Of a stretch of DNA of 64,000 nt, positions 33,020 through 41,377 are shown one piece after another (within the stretch, counting starts at the first letter, position 1; each line of letters opens with the position of its first letter). The notes beneath the pieces are model-generated. The model was not told where the DNA came from. It worked only from the letters and a program-made list of their open reading frames with translations, and did not search any database. This DNA is from UBA9676 sp963741615 (lineage in GTDB: Bacteria; Actinomycetota; Actinomycetes; Streptosporangiales; Streptosporangiaceae): positions 52,843 to 116,842 of the forward strand of contig CAVUIU010000011.1 in the NCBI GenBank assembly GCA_963741615.1, given 5' to 3'. The position numbers and the translations under genes are program-made.

Positions 33020-33715
33020 TCACGGCCAGGAGCGGCTGATCCCGGCGGTCTGGCTTGGCCGGCCGCGCAACCGGCTACCGCGCGGGGGCGGGAGGGTGGC
33101 CAGGACCAGCAGCGCCACCACGTACCAGAAGTACGGCGCCTGCACGCCGGCCCTGGAGACCGGCCACCACAGCGCGATCGGCGCGGTGGCCACGTCCCGC
33201 AGAAAGTGCGCGCCGAGCCCCCAGGCGGCGCCTGCGGCGATCCTTTCCACGGCCCGCGCTCTGGCGCTGCCGGAACCCCGGTACCGGCGGCCCGCCCCCA
33301 CCGCGACCGCGGCGAGCAGCACCACGACCCACAGCGCGTGGGTATAGGGCCTCGGTGTGCCCGCGGTCAGGATCCGCGAGCCGAACTGCAGCGGCAGGTG
33401 ATCGAGGTCGATCAGCACCGAGGACGACAGCATGGCCCACACGAACAGCCGGCCTGGCGCACGGCCGCGCCAGCGTGTGTAGGCCCCGAGGACGACCATC
33501 GCTGTGGCCAGATGACACGGCTCGTCCGCGAGGGCGCGCGGCAGGAACGACAGTTGCTGCTCGCTGTCAACATGATCGGTCAGGGTGATGGCCACGACCA
33601 AGCCCAACGATGCCCAACGGTTGGCACAGAACCTGACCAGCCATCCCGTCCGGGTGCCCTGGAGCGTGCTCAGATAAGGCTCCCCGTCATGCGGTTTCGC
33701 CACCCCCGTGCCCAC
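33020..33715 (-). CDS. Membrane-bound metal-dependent hydrolase-like protein (DUF457/YdjM type)
   Basis: 231 residues with about four hydrophobic segments. Conserved-looking D/H residues (SSVLIDLDHLPLQF, RPYTHALWVV) recall the DUF457/YdjM family of membrane proteins with a His/Asp metal site. Function in this family is mostly unknown. GTG 33715 is used, with GGGGGAC upstream; GTG 33703 is possible. It precedes the XRE-cupin gene's stop by about 30 bp in the same direction. Confidence 0.65.
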   Translation of the reverse strand: MGTGVAKPHDGEPYLSTLQGTRTGWLVRFCANRWASLGLVVAITLTDHVDSEQQLSFLPRALADEPCHLATAMVVLGAYTRWRGRAPGRLFVWAMLSSSVLIDLDHLPLQFGSRILTAGTPRPYTHALWVVVLLAAVAVGAGRRYRGSGSARARAVERIAAGAAWGLGAHFLRDVATAPIALWWPVSRAGVQAPYFWYVVALLVLATLPPPRGSRLRGRPSQTAGISRSWP

Positions 33716-33744
33716 CGGCCCGGCGTCCCCCGATCCGCCCGTGT

Positions 33745-34317
33745 TCAGGAAGGGGCTGGTGGGACAACGACAATCATCGTCAGCAGCACACGCTGCGTAC
33801 CCTCGTTAGCGTACCCGTGCGGCAGGCCGGCGGCGAAGCGAGCACAGTGTCCCGGCCCGACCTGGTGGCGCGTGCCAGCCACGGTCAGGGTCAGGGTGCC
33901 CTCCTCCACCCAGGCCAGCTCCCTGGTCGCCGCGGCATGCCCGTCGCCGCCGAACGACTCACCGGGCATGAGCGCCCAGCGCCACAACTCGGCGGCCCAC
34001 GGTGCCTCGGTGGCCGCGATGATGGTCCCCGTCCCGCCGGATGGGCCATGCCACAGGGTCCGCGCCCGGTCCGGGCCGGTCACCCGCACGCTCGGCTCGG
34101 CCGGCACGTCCAGGAGGTAGGTAACCGGGACCCCGAACGCGTCGCTGAGCCGGGTCAAGGTGGCCAGGTTCGGGTTGGAGCGGGCCTGCTCCAGGGCGAC
34201 CAGCACCCCCTTGCTCACCCCCGACCTGGCGGCGAGGTGGTCCAGCGACCAGCCGCGTTCGGTGCGCAGGGACTGCAGGGTGCGCGCCAGCGCGCCAGCC
34301 AGATCGCTGGGAGCCAC
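33745..34317 (-). CDS. XRE-family regulator with C-terminal cupin domain
   Basis: 190 residues from GTG 34317. An HTH_XRE (LARTLQSLRTERGWSLDHLA, SGVSKGVLVALEQARSNPNL) is joined to a cupin (GESFGGDGHAAATRELAWVE, VGPGHCARFAAGLPHGYANE). Such two-domain regulators sense a small molecule through the cupin and often control an adjacent transporter or catabolic gene. The divergent DMT transporter is the natural target. An inverted repeat at 34339-34378 lies in the promoter region. Frames continue upstream, but GGAGGCGAG ten bases ahead supports this start. Confidence 0.9.
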   Translation of the reverse strand: MAPSDLAGALARTLQSLRTERGWSLDHLAARSGVSKGVLVALEQARSNPNLATLTRLSDAFGVPVTYLLDVPAEPSVRVTGPDRARTLWHGPSGGTGTIIAATEAPWAAELWRWALMPGESFGGDGHAAATRELAWVEEGTLTLTVAGTRHQVGPGHCARFAAGLPHGYANEGTQRVLLTMIVVVPPAPS

Positions 34318-34338
34318 GGATAACCACTCGCCTCCGTA

Positions 34339-34378
34339 CGGTCGGTATGTTGAACTAGACGTTATAGCATTCCGACCG
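34339..34378. promoter_or_regulatory. 40-bp inverted repeat, putative XRE-cupin operator
   Basis: CGGTCGGTATG (34339-34349) and CATTCCGACCG (34368-34378) are complementary except one base, with an 18-bp spacer that holds TATAACGTCTAG on the minus strand. It lies between divergent regulator and transporter genes. Autoregulation and control of the transporter are inferred. Confidence 0.6.
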
Positions 34379-34494
34379 CCCGGCCCAGTAAACCGGCGGA
34401 TCGAAACCCGGCGCGGCCGGACGAGGCAGCCGAACCGGCCGGGCCGGGCGGGCCGGCCGGGCCGGGGTGGCAGGACAGGCAGGGAGTTCCGGCA

Positions 34495-35355
34495 GTGGTG
34501 ATGGCATTCGCGCTGGTAGCGGCCGCGCTGTACGGCAGCGCCGACTTCCTCGGCGGTATGGCCTCGCGCCGGGCCCGGGCCGCGTCCGTGCTGGTCATCT
34601 CCGCCCCGGCGGGTGTGCTGGCCATGCTCGCGGCCGCGATGCTCGCCGGTGGCCCGTTCGTGACCGCGGGGCTGGGCTGGGCGCTCGCGGCGGGCGCGGT
34701 CGGCGGGGCCGGGCTGATCGCCTTTTACGCCGGTCTGGCCGCGGGGCCGATGAGCGTGGTCGCCCCGGTCTCCGCCCTGGTCTCGACGGTGCTGCCGGTC
34801 GGCGTGGCGCTGGCCGAGGGCGAGCGGGCAAGCGCGGCCGTCTACGCCGGCGCGGGTCTCTGCCTGGCCGCGATCGTGCTGGTCAGCATGGAGCGCGGGG
34901 CGCCCGGCGCCGGCCCCGGACGGGCCCACCACCGGGTGCCTGCCCGCGGCCTTGGGTACGGCGCGATGGCGGGAGTCTCGTTCGGCATCTTCTTCCTCTT
35001 CATCCGCAACGCGGGTACCGCGGGCGTCCTGTGGCCGGTGTGCATGGCGCGGGTGGCGGGGACGGTGATCATTCTGGCCGCCGCCGCCTGGCTCGGCACC
35101 AGGCCGGCCGGGCTGGGGGCCGGGCGCTGGGTGCTGCTGGCGGCGGTCGCCGCTGGCGTCCTGGATGCCGGCGCGAACGTCTGCTACCTGCTCGCCGTCC
35201 GGGCCGGGCTGTTCGGCATGGCGGTCGTGATCACCTCGCTGTACCCCGGCATCACGGTGCTGCTCGCACGGGTCGTGCTGGGTGAGCGGATGAGGGCGGT
35301 GCAGCGGGTCGGGCTCGTCCTCGCGGCGGCGGGCGTGGCCCTCGTCACCTTCTGA
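34495..35355 (+). CDS. EamA/DMT-superfamily transporter
   Basis: 286 residues with ten hydrophobic segments arranged as two EamA repeats. The end of the first repeat (VVAPVSALVSTVLPVGVALAEG) and of the second (VVITSLYPGITVLLARVVLGER) correspond. AGGGAG precedes GTG 34495. It probably exports or imports a small metabolite; the divergent XRE-cupin gene suggests ligand-controlled expression. Confidence 0.88.
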   Translation: MVMAFALVAAALYGSADFLGGMASRRARAASVLVISAPAGVLAMLAAAMLAGGPFVTAGLGWALAAGAVGGAGLIAFYAGLAAGPMSVVAPVSALVSTVLPVGVALAEGERASAAVYAGAGLCLAAIVLVSMERGAPGAGPGRAHHRVPARGLGYGAMAGVSFGIFFLFIRNAGTAGVLWPVCMARVAGTVIILAAAAWLGTRPAGLGAGRWVLLAAVAAGVLDAGANVCYLLAVRAGLFGMAVVITSLYPGITVLLARVVLGERMRAVQRVGLVLAAAGVALVTF

Positions 35356-35441
35356 GGGCAGGCTCATGCGGCCGGACGCTGTCGAATGGTCGTCCGGCCG
35401 CACGAACCCCGGGGAAGGGATTATCCGGCTGGCCTGGCCGG

Positions 35442-35972
35442 TCAGTCGTCGCCACCGTCGTCTTTGCCCGGGAAGATCAGGTTACAGACCTCGAGGTAAA
35501 GCTGCTCGGGGTACGGGATGTATGGAATGTTCCGGAGCGCCTGGTCCTGACCAGCCGATTCGAGGATGAACTCACCATACCCGAACAGGCGCCCGCCCAA
35601 GGAGCGCTGAAAGCTCATGTCAGTCACCTTCACCAGTGGCATCATCGCCACCTTGCGGTTCAGGAGCCCCGTGGTCAGGATCATCCGCTGCGAAGTGACC
35701 ACAAAATAGTCAACCGCCCAGTTAGCGGCCCTCCACAGCGCGCGCACGAACAGGATGCCCCAGCCGATCCAGAGGACGTAGGACAGACCGCTCTGGTGCT
35801 TCAGGATGCTTTCATTCAGCACGACGGCAGCGATCAGCCCGGCCAGGGCGATCACGACCGGTGCCAGCAGGACGGCTGGATGCATGCGCACCGTGATCAC
35901 CTGTTGCTCATGGGGCAGCAGGTATTTGTTGACTTCGGCCGGGGGGGTGGCACCCGGAGCGATCAGCCGCAT
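35442..35972 (-). CDS. PH-domain (bPH2) membrane protein
   Basis: 176 residues. Two TM segments (VLLAPVVIALAGLIAAVVL and LWIGWGILFVRALWRAANWA) precede a bacterial PH domain (DYFVVTSQRMILTTGLLNRK, MMPLVKVTDMSFQRSLGGRL, YGEFILESAGQDQAL). The family (former DUF304/YdbT-like) is membrane-associated with no catalytic function known. The 51-residue gene just upstream runs in the same direction with a 21-bp gap. Confidence 0.87.
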   Translation of the reverse strand: MRLIAPGATPPAEVNKYLLPHEQQVITVRMHPAVLLAPVVIALAGLIAAVVLNESILKHQSGLSYVLWIGWGILFVRALWRAANWAVDYFVVTSQRMILTTGLLNRKVAMMPLVKVTDMSFQRSLGGRLFGYGEFILESAGQDQALRNIPYIPYPEQLYLEVCNLIFPGKDDGGDD

Positions 35973-35993
35973 CAGCCCAGCCGCCTCACACGA

Positions 35994-36149
35994 TCACAGT
36001 GAGTTGAAGAAGGTGGCCAGTGAGTTCCCAGCACCCTTGAGTAGATTCAGCAGGTTGGTCATCGCGTGGGCCGCACCGGTTGGATTCGTCACCAGGTAGA
36101 ACACAATGAAGATGACGACCACCCAGCCGAGGATCTTCTTGACGTTCAT
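35994..36149 (-). CDS. 51-residue single-TM protein
   Basis: A short gene between the PH-domain gene and the TadA-associated gene. It starts ATG 36149 after GGGAG and ends TGA 35994. It reads MNVKKILGWVVVIFIVFYLV, then TNPTGAAHAMTNLLNLLK and a C-terminal amphipathic helix ending FFNSL. One TM helix with a lysine-rich N-terminus. Codon use and ribosome site support it. It probably forms an operon with the PH-domain protein. No function assigned; actinobacterial small proteins of this form exist, from memory. Confidence 0.8.
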   Translation of the reverse strand: MNVKKILGWVVVIFIVFYLVTNPTGAAHAMTNLLNLLKGAGNSLATFFNSL

Positions 36150-36488
36150 GATCAGCTCCCGGAAGCCCGTTGTGCCGGTCGGTTAGCCCAGCCTAGCTCA
36201 GAGTGATTGCCTGACCAATGGGCGCGACCAGCAAGGACACGGTACCCCCTCGGGAGGAGCAGATGGTTCTGCCTTGCCGGTGAACCGGAAAATCGCCATC
36301 CGGGCCATAAGTAACGTAGTGTCACGAAGTGACGGGCCGTCACGCTGATTAACCAGGGGTGGTGCGACGTTGGGACGGTACGTGGCGGCATTCCGGCGCG
36401 AGTGGGCGGCGCCAGCCCGGGATTGGCGGACACGGCAGCGGCCCATCTGACACCATTTCCTTCCTGGCAACCCACCGACGGAGCGACG
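36150..36488. other. Divergent intergenic region
   Basis: About 340 bp between the 51-residue gene and the TadA-associated gene, with no coding sequence. GTCACgaaGTGAC at 36321-36333 is a palindrome with a three-base centre, followed by another GTCAC nearby. It should contain both promoters; none matches a strong consensus. Confidence 0.4.
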
Positions 36489-36983
36489 ATGACGGACACC
36501 GGCAGCGATGGCGTCGCTGTCGTCGTGTACCGCGAGGAAGAGGACGCCTGGGAGGCGGATGTCCTGCCGACGGCGCTCACCGGGGATCTCGCCGGGCTGA
36601 TCCATGCGCTGCACCAGCAGCCCAGCATCGGCGGGACGTTCGGGCTGGTGGCGGTCGGTGACGATTTCTTCGTCGCGCTGAGGATGATCGGCGGGCAGGT
36701 GTCGGTGTTCCTGTCCGACCTCACCGCGGCGGTGGACTGGCCGCTCGCCCGCCAGGTGCTCGACTACCTCGAGATCGAGCTGCCGGAAGACGAGGACCTC
36801 GATCAGGTCCTGCCCGCCGGGGACCTGTCCATCTTCGCCGACCTCGGCATCGACGAGATGGATCTGGGGATGCTCGCGGGCGACCTGGACCTGTTCCCCG
36901 ACGAGGCGCTTGCCATCATCGCCCGCAAGCTCGGGTTCGGCCACGCCCTCGAGAGAACCCTGGACGAGGCGCTCGGGCGGTAG
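36489..36983 (+). CDS. tRNA adenosine deaminase-associated protein
   Basis: 164 residues, acidic. It starts at ATG 36489 and ends 11 bp before tadA. The sequence (VAVVVYREEEDAWEADVLP, GTFGLVAVGDDFFVALRMIG, DEDLDQVLPAGDLSIFADLG) matches the actinobacterial family found directly upstream of tadA. Its function is not known; linkage to TadA suggests a helper role. The frame is open upstream to 36402, but the family starts about here. Confidence 0.85.
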   Translation: MTDTGSDGVAVVVYREEEDAWEADVLPTALTGDLAGLIHALHQQPSIGGTFGLVAVGDDFFVALRMIGGQVSVFLSDLTAAVDWPLARQVLDYLEIELPEDEDLDQVLPAGDLSIFADLGIDEMDLGMLAGDLDLFPDEALAIIARKLGFGHALERTLDEALGR

Positions 36984-36994
36984 TCTCGCCTGGC

Positions 36995-37468
36995 GTGAGC
37001 ACAGGGTTCCGGGCGGCCTTCGAACCGGCGATGCGGGCGGCGCTGGAGGAAGCGGCATCGTCCGGCTCACCGCGTTCTGACGTGCCCGTCGGGGCGGTGA
37101 TCCTCGATCCGGCCGGCACGCTGATAGCCAGGGCGCACAACCAGCGGGAGTCAGACGCCGATCCCACCGCGCACGCCGAGATCGTCGCGATCCGGGCGGC
37201 GGGGCGCGCGCTGGGTTCCTGGCGCCTGGACGGCTGCACCCTCGTGGTCACGCTCGAACCGTGCACCATGTGTGCCGGAGCACTGGTAGCGGCCCGGGCC
37301 GGGCGGGTCGTCTACGGGGCGGCCGACCCGAAGGCAGGCGCGGCCGGCTCGCTGTGGGACGTCCTGCGCGACCGCAGGCTCAACCACCGAGTCGAGGTGG
37401 TGGGGGGAGTCCTGGCGCAGGACTGCGCGGAAGTGCTTCGCCAGTTCTTCGCACAACGCCGGGCCTGA
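36995..37468 (+). CDS. tadA: tRNA-specific adenosine deaminase
   Basis: 157 residues. It makes inosine at the wobble position of tRNA-Arg(ACG). The zinc site is complete: HAEIVAI (about 55) with the catalytic Glu, and PCTMCAGA (about 89) with two Cys. The GTG start at 36995 lies 11 bp after the associated gene, so they are co-transcribed. It is followed by tRNA-Ser(CGA). Confidence 0.94.
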   Translation: MSTGFRAAFEPAMRAALEEAASSGSPRSDVPVGAVILDPAGTLIARAHNQRESDADPTAHAEIVAIRAAGRALGSWRLDGCTLVVTLEPCTMCAGALVAARAGRVVYGAADPKAGAAGSLWDVLRDRRLNHRVEVVGGVLAQDCAEVLRQFFAQRRA

Positions 37469-37535
37469 AGGCGCTGATCCGGGCATCTGGCGTGGGCCAG
37501 CGATCCGCCGGCGGGAGTCGGGTAGGCTCGGCGGC

Positions 37536-37625
37536 GGTGGAGTCGCCTAGTGGCCGAGGGCGCACGCCTCGAAAGCGTGTGAAGGGGCAACCCTTCCGTG
37601 GGTTCAAATCCCACCTCCACCGCCA
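37536..37625 (+). tRNA. tRNA-Ser (anticodon CGA), integration site of two tandem elements
   Basis: A class II tRNA with acceptor arms GGTGGAG and CTCCACC, discriminator G and encoded CCA (37623-37625). The anticodon loop CTCGAAA gives CGA. The variable arm is TGAAGGGGCAACCCTTC, and the T arm is GTGGG-TTCAAAT-CCCAC. Its 3' half from 37568 (anticodon loop onwards) recurs at 42154-42210 and 47104-47158, so the gene was reconstituted by integration and is the left end of the tandem island. Confidence 0.95.
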
Positions 37626-37839
37626 CTGACCAGCCACGATGCGTGACCTTGGTGGCGGCACTCCGCCTGCGTGGGAAGCTTTTGTCTCAGTTTTTGGCCA
37701 CGGAACGGCCGTTGTGCCAGGTCAGGGCCACGTTTCCTGCCGCAGGGCCGTGCCGTTAGCGCCCCATCCTGCCCGCGCATGCCCCTGCCACCTGGGCGTG
37801 GCTGCCCGGGGCGTGGGAGGGGCCGGTCCGGGTCCCCGG

Positions 37840-38454
37840 TTAGGTTCCTTTGTCCGCGGTCCGGCCGGGCTGGACGCGGCGCGCGTCGCTGATCGGCGGG
37901 GCCGGGCCCGCCTGGATGGCGGCGTGCTGGATCTTGGCGAGGAGGCGGAGCAGCTGGCGCTCCTCGCTGGTCGTGAGCGCTGCGGAGATCAGCTCGCGTT
38001 CGCGTGCGTGGAACGATGGCAGGAACTCGTTGACGATCTCCCGGGCTTCTGGGGTGATGTTGACGAGGAGCTTGCGCCGGTCGCCGGGGTGCGGCAGGCG
38101 CCGTATGAGGCCGCGTTTTTGGAGGGTGTCGAGCAGGGACGTCATGCTGCCGGTGGTGATGAGCAGGCGTTCGGCGATCACCGACGGTTCCAGCGCCTGG
38201 CTGGCCCCCTCGATGATGGCCAGGATCTCCCGGGCGCTGGGGGAGAGCTGGTACTGGTCGCGGGTCTGCCGGTTGTGCAGTTCCATCAGCATGGTGCCGG
38301 CCCGGCAAAGGTTGGCGTAGCACTCGGTGGCGAGCGCGCTGGCGCCGGGGTATTCGTCCTCGAAGTCGTCGCCGACCCGTATCAGGGGCTCGGGGGCGCC
38401 GGGGGGGCGGCCCGGGCCGTTCCCCCCGGCGCCCAGCGCCGATCCGGGTGTCAT
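37840..38454 (-). CDS. MarR-family regulator (element A, copy 1)
   Basis: 204 residues from ATG 38454, which overlaps the hemerythrin stop as ATGA. A family-specific N-terminus (DDFEDEYPGASAL) precedes a winged helix (SPSAREILAIIEGASQALEP, AERLLITTGSMTSLLDTLQ, wing LPHPGDRRKLLVNITPEA). It resembles the gene at 40580 throughout. It should bind the CAAG/CTTG palindrome at its operon promoter (40066). It is the third gene of an NmrA-hemerythrin-MarR operon. Confidence 0.85.
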   Translation of the reverse strand: MTPGSALGAGGNGPGRPPGAPEPLIRVGDDFEDEYPGASALATECYANLCRAGTMLMELHNRQTRDQYQLSPSAREILAIIEGASQALEPSVIAERLLITTGSMTSLLDTLQKRGLIRRLPHPGDRRKLLVNITPEAREIVNEFLPSFHARERELISAALTTSEERQLLRLLAKIQHAAIQAGPAPPISDARRVQPGRTADKGT

Positions 38455-39092
38455 GCGGCCAGGCCGGGGATCCGGCGTTCGAGCTCGGTGAAATCGTCGC
38501 CGATCGCCTGGTGGACAAGCTGGATGGCCCCCCCGAAGACCTGGGGTGGCATCACCATCTGCCAGATACGGGTCATGTTCTCGCGGTCGTCGTCGCCCAG
38601 CAGCGGGAACATCCACGCGATGAGCTCCGGGTTGCGGTCGGCAGGAACCGAGCCGGCCATGACGCCGACCGCCGTGGCCTGGTCGGGCACCGAGATGCGT
38701 TCTTTGACGATGCGGTACAGGTGCACGTCTTCCTTGTGCAGGTGAATGTCGAGATGGAACTTGAACGCCGCGGTCGCCCGCGCCGTTCCGATCGGGTCGC
38801 GGGCCGAGACCGCCTTGCTCAGCGAGCCGAACGCGGCATCCAGGCCCCGGTGGTCCATCGCGTAGGCCTCGGCGACAAGCGGTGCCACGCCCTCCACGGC
38901 GGAGAAGACGGCCACCTCTTCTCCGTGGGCGTGCCACTCCAGCACCTCGTTGAAGAACCGGAAGCGCTCGACGGTGGCCTCCAGCCCTGGTTTGCCGCGT
39001 GCCGCACCGAGTGCGGCAGCGTCGATTTCGGCCATGTCCCGCCGGAACGCGTTGTGGATTGCCACGACTGCATCGATTGGGCTTGTCGTCAT
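38451..39092 (-). CDS. Hemerythrin-like protein
   Basis: 213 residues from ATG 39092 (GAGGTG ahead). A four-helix hemerythrin pattern with His/Glu/Asp positions for a di-iron centre: IHNAFRRDMAE, EWHAHGEEVAVF, MDHRGLDA and FHLDIHLHKEDVHLY. Such proteins sense or carry oxygen, NO or iron in bacteria. The stop overlaps the MarR start by four bases. It lies 38 bp after the NmrA-like gene. Confidence 0.83.
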   Translation of the reverse strand: MTTSPIDAVVAIHNAFRRDMAEIDAAALGAARGKPGLEATVERFRFFNEVLEWHAHGEEVAVFSAVEGVAPLVAEAYAMDHRGLDAAFGSLSKAVSARDPIGTARATAAFKFHLDIHLHKEDVHLYRIVKERISVPDQATAVGVMAGSVPADRNPELIAWMFPLLGDDDRENMTRIWQMVMPPQVFGGAIQLVHQAIGDDFTELERRIPGLAA

Positions 39093-39130
39093 CACGAACA
39101 CCTCTTCTGGCTGCACGTAAACGGACGTGA

Positions 39131-40024
39131 TTATGACGTAGGCGCCGGGACTGGCGCGAAGACCTCGGCATAGTCGCGTGCGAACTGCTCGAAGCCGCGC
39201 GGCTCGTGGCCGCTCAGCGCATGCACGTTGCTGGTGGTCAGGTCGGCGAACCCGTGCTCGAACCCGTCATCGAGCTCACCGTAGCCTTCGGCGATCCACT
39301 GCGGCACGCCCATGGCGATCATCGAGTCGATGGCGGCCTGGTGAGGCACCGGGACGTACTGGACCGTGCGCCCGGTCACGCCGGACAGGATCGCCGCGAC
39401 GTCGGCGAAGCCGATCGCGGCTGGCCCGGTGAGGACGAAGGTCTGGCCCTGGATGGCTGTGGCCTGGCCGGTGAGGGCGCCGACGGCGCAGTCGACGACG
39501 TCGCGCGCGTCGATCATCCCCGCCTTCCCGTTCCCCCAGTCGAAGTAGATGTGTCCCTGCTCGCGCACGGTCGGTGCGGCCATCATCACGTTCTGCATGA
39601 AGAAGGTCGGCTTGAGGATCGTCCAGGGCAGGCCGGAGGCCTTCAGCTCGTCCTCGCACCTGGCGAGCTCGGAGATGATGCGGCTCTTCAGCGTCGCGTA
39701 ACCGGACAGGCGGACGATGTGCGGCGCGCTCCCCGAGCGCTTGATCGTCTGGAGAAGGTTGCGGGACTGCTCGAGCGCGGTCGGCCCATTCCAGGTGACG
39801 AAGTAGACGCCGGTCACCCCGTCCAGCAGATCGCCGGTCAGGGTCTCCGGCCGGTCGAGGTCGGCGACCACGACCTGGGCGCCCTGCGCGCGCAGGCCGG
39901 CGGCCTTGGCCTCATCGCGGACCAGCGCCCGCACCGGCCATCCCTGCGCAAGCAGCGAGGAAGCCACGCCCGATCCAGTGGTCCCGGTCGCCCCGCTCAC
40001 CAGTATGAGATCTGTGTTCGACAT
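39131..40024 (-). CDS. NmrA/atypical SDR NAD(P)H-binding protein
   Basis: 297 residues from ATG 40024, behind AAGGAGGGG. The dinucleotide motif VSGATGTTGSGVASSLLAQG starts the protein, followed by a Rossmann fold with RLSGYATLKS and ARDVVDCAVGAL. The catalytic Tyr-Lys pair of classical SDRs is not clear, as is usual for the NmrA/quinone-reductase-like subfamily. It is the first gene of the MarR operon and is read from the operator-promoter at 40066. Confidence 0.87.
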   Translation of the reverse strand: MSNTDLILVSGATGTTGSGVASSLLAQGWPVRALVRDEAKAAGLRAQGAQVVVADLDRPETLTGDLLDGVTGVYFVTWNGPTALEQSRNLLQTIKRSGSAPHIVRLSGYATLKSRIISELARCEDELKASGLPWTILKPTFFMQNVMMAAPTVREQGHIYFDWGNGKAGMIDARDVVDCAVGALTGQATAIQGQTFVLTGPAAIGFADVAAILSGVTGRTVQYVPVPHQAAIDSMIAMGVPQWIAEGYGELDDGFEHGFADLTTSNVHALSGHEPRGFEQFARDYAEVFAPVPAPTS

Positions 40025-40048
40025 CGTTACCCCTCCTTGACCCGGCCC

Positions 40049-40090
40049 AGGCTCATACCTAGACATCAAGTAGCTTGAATACAAGTTACT
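40049..40090 (-). promoter_or_regulatory. Promoter with MarR-type operator A
   Basis: On the minus strand a TTGTAT -35, 17 bases and a TAGGTAT -10 can be read, with TCAAGTAGCTTGA (40066-40078) between them. A second CTTG-AATA-CAAG overlaps. The same promoter with the same operator position is found at 41816, so both are under one type of MarR repressor. Confidence 0.65.
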
Positions 40091-40204
40091 CGGAGGAGAG
40101 ATGACCGTCAAGCCCCGGTCAGCCGGCTGCCGCAGTGCACGCGCTGGCCGCGCAGGCCGGCCCCGGGCGGCGGGAGCGCGGTCCCGCAGTCATCACAAAT
40201 TTAT

Positions 40205-40253
40205 TTCGGTTACGAGATACAAAATTCCGAACCGAACAGCTTGACTCCAAGCT
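40205..40253 (+). promoter_or_regulatory. Operator C and inverted repeat upstream of the monooxygenase-fold gene
   Basis: AGCTTGactcCAAGCT (40238-40253) is a palindrome using the CTTG/CAAG half-sites of operators A and B. Just upstream, TTCGGTT (40205-40211) pairs with AACCGAA (40230-40236). They lie between the divergent operons of element A. Confidence 0.5.
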
Positions 40254-40314
40254 AAGGGGCCGTTAGGTTCACATATGGAGGCAGGCAGCCTCCACTCCCG
40301 GAGGGGGACATCAC

Positions 40315-40587
40315 ATGAGCGCCACACTTGCGGTCCGGCACAACGTCCGTGACTACGCTGCATGGCGGAAGGTGTACGACGAGCTCCAGCCGCTGCGAAC
40401 CCAGTACGGCTGCACCGCCCAGCGGGTGATGCAGCTCCCCGATGATGGCAACGAGTTGTTCATCACCCACGACTTCCCCAGCGCCCAGCAGGCGGGCAGC
40501 TTCGCGCACGACCCGGCGCTGCGCGCCGGGATGGAGCGGTCGGGGGTCAAGGGCGCGCCGCGGATCGAGATCTACACGGATGTCTGA
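40315..40587 (+). CDS. Small dimeric alpha/beta-barrel monooxygenase-like protein
   Basis: 90 residues with a ferredoxin-like fold pattern (VRHNVRDYAAWRKVYDELQP, CTAQRVMQLPDDGNELFITH). It resembles the antibiotic-biosynthesis-monooxygenase/EthD-like superfamily, but no catalytic residue is certain. ATG 40315 follows GGAGGGGG. The stop overlaps the MarR start by eight bases. Confidence 0.7.
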   Translation: MSATLAVRHNVRDYAAWRKVYDELQPLRTQYGCTAQRVMQLPDDGNELFITHDFPSAQQAGSFAHDPALRAGMERSGVKGAPRIEIYTDV

Positions 40588-41218
40588 ACCCGCGCGGCCC
40601 TTGCGGCCGGGCAGGGGCGGCCGCAGCCGCCCCTCCCCGGCCTCGCTCGGCGTGGTGAAGGTGGACGCCGATTTCGAGGATGAATACCCCGGCAGCGACG
40701 CCACCTGCACCGAGGCATACGCGTCGCTGTGCCGCACCGGCGAGGCCCTGCTGGGCGAGCTTGACCGGTGCATCGCCGCGGCCTTCGCCATGCCGCAGGC
40801 CGCCGCCACCGCGCTGGCCGTCATCGACGGGGCCGGCGCACCGCTGACCCCCTCCCAGGTCAGCGACCGGGTCCTGGTCGCCTCGGCCACCATGACAGCC
40901 ACGCTCGACCTGCTCGAATACCGCGGCTGGATCCGCCGCGTCCCCAACCCCGACGACCGGCGCAGCGTCCTGATCGAGATCACCCCCGACGGCCGCGCCA
41001 CCGCCGACCAGCTGCTGCCCGGGATCCGCACCGTCGAGAAGAGCATCCTGTCCGCCCTGGCCCCCGGCGAACGGGCACACCTGCTGGACCTGCTCGCCAA
41101 GGTCCTGGCCCGGGCCGCCGACGTCGCCGCCGAACCACCCCAACCCCTCACCGGCCAGCGCAACCGGCCCGCCCGGCTCGACCCCCCCGGCAAAGCGACC
41201 GCTGGCCACCGGCCGTAG
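40580..41218 (+). CDS. MarR-family regulator (element A, copy 2)
   Basis: 212 residues. It shares the ADFEDEYPGSDAT N-terminus with the gene at 37840-38454, then a winged helix (LTPSQVSDRVLVASATMTAT, wing VPNPDDRRSVLIEITPDG). The start overlaps the previous stop, so the two are coupled. It probably acts on one or more of operators A, B and C. Confidence 0.85.
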   Translation: MSEPARPLRPGRGGRSRPSPASLGVVKVDADFEDEYPGSDATCTEAYASLCRTGEALLGELDRCIAAAFAMPQAAATALAVIDGAGAPLTPSQVSDRVLVASATMTATLDLLEYRGWIRRVPNPDDRRSVLIEITPDGRATADQLLPGIRTVEKSILSALAPGERAHLLDLLAKVLARAADVAAEPPQPLTGQRNRPARLDPPGKATAGHRP

Positions 41219-41377
41219 CGGAGCCCATCCACCGGCCGGGCCGCCGAGCCGCGCGGCCTTCGCCGTGGCCCGGAGCGTGGCGGGGCCATCCCTAAACCAG
41301 TGCAGTGCCAGGTGATCTGCCCGCCAGCAGTCACGACTGCCCAGCGTCCCAGTGGCTGGTGTGGGTGGAGCGCGGGC

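Noticed and set aside
34318..35403. Upstream extension of the XRE-cupin frame across the DMT transporter
   Set aside because: Antisense to a clear transporter gene; the HTH domain begins only near 34300.
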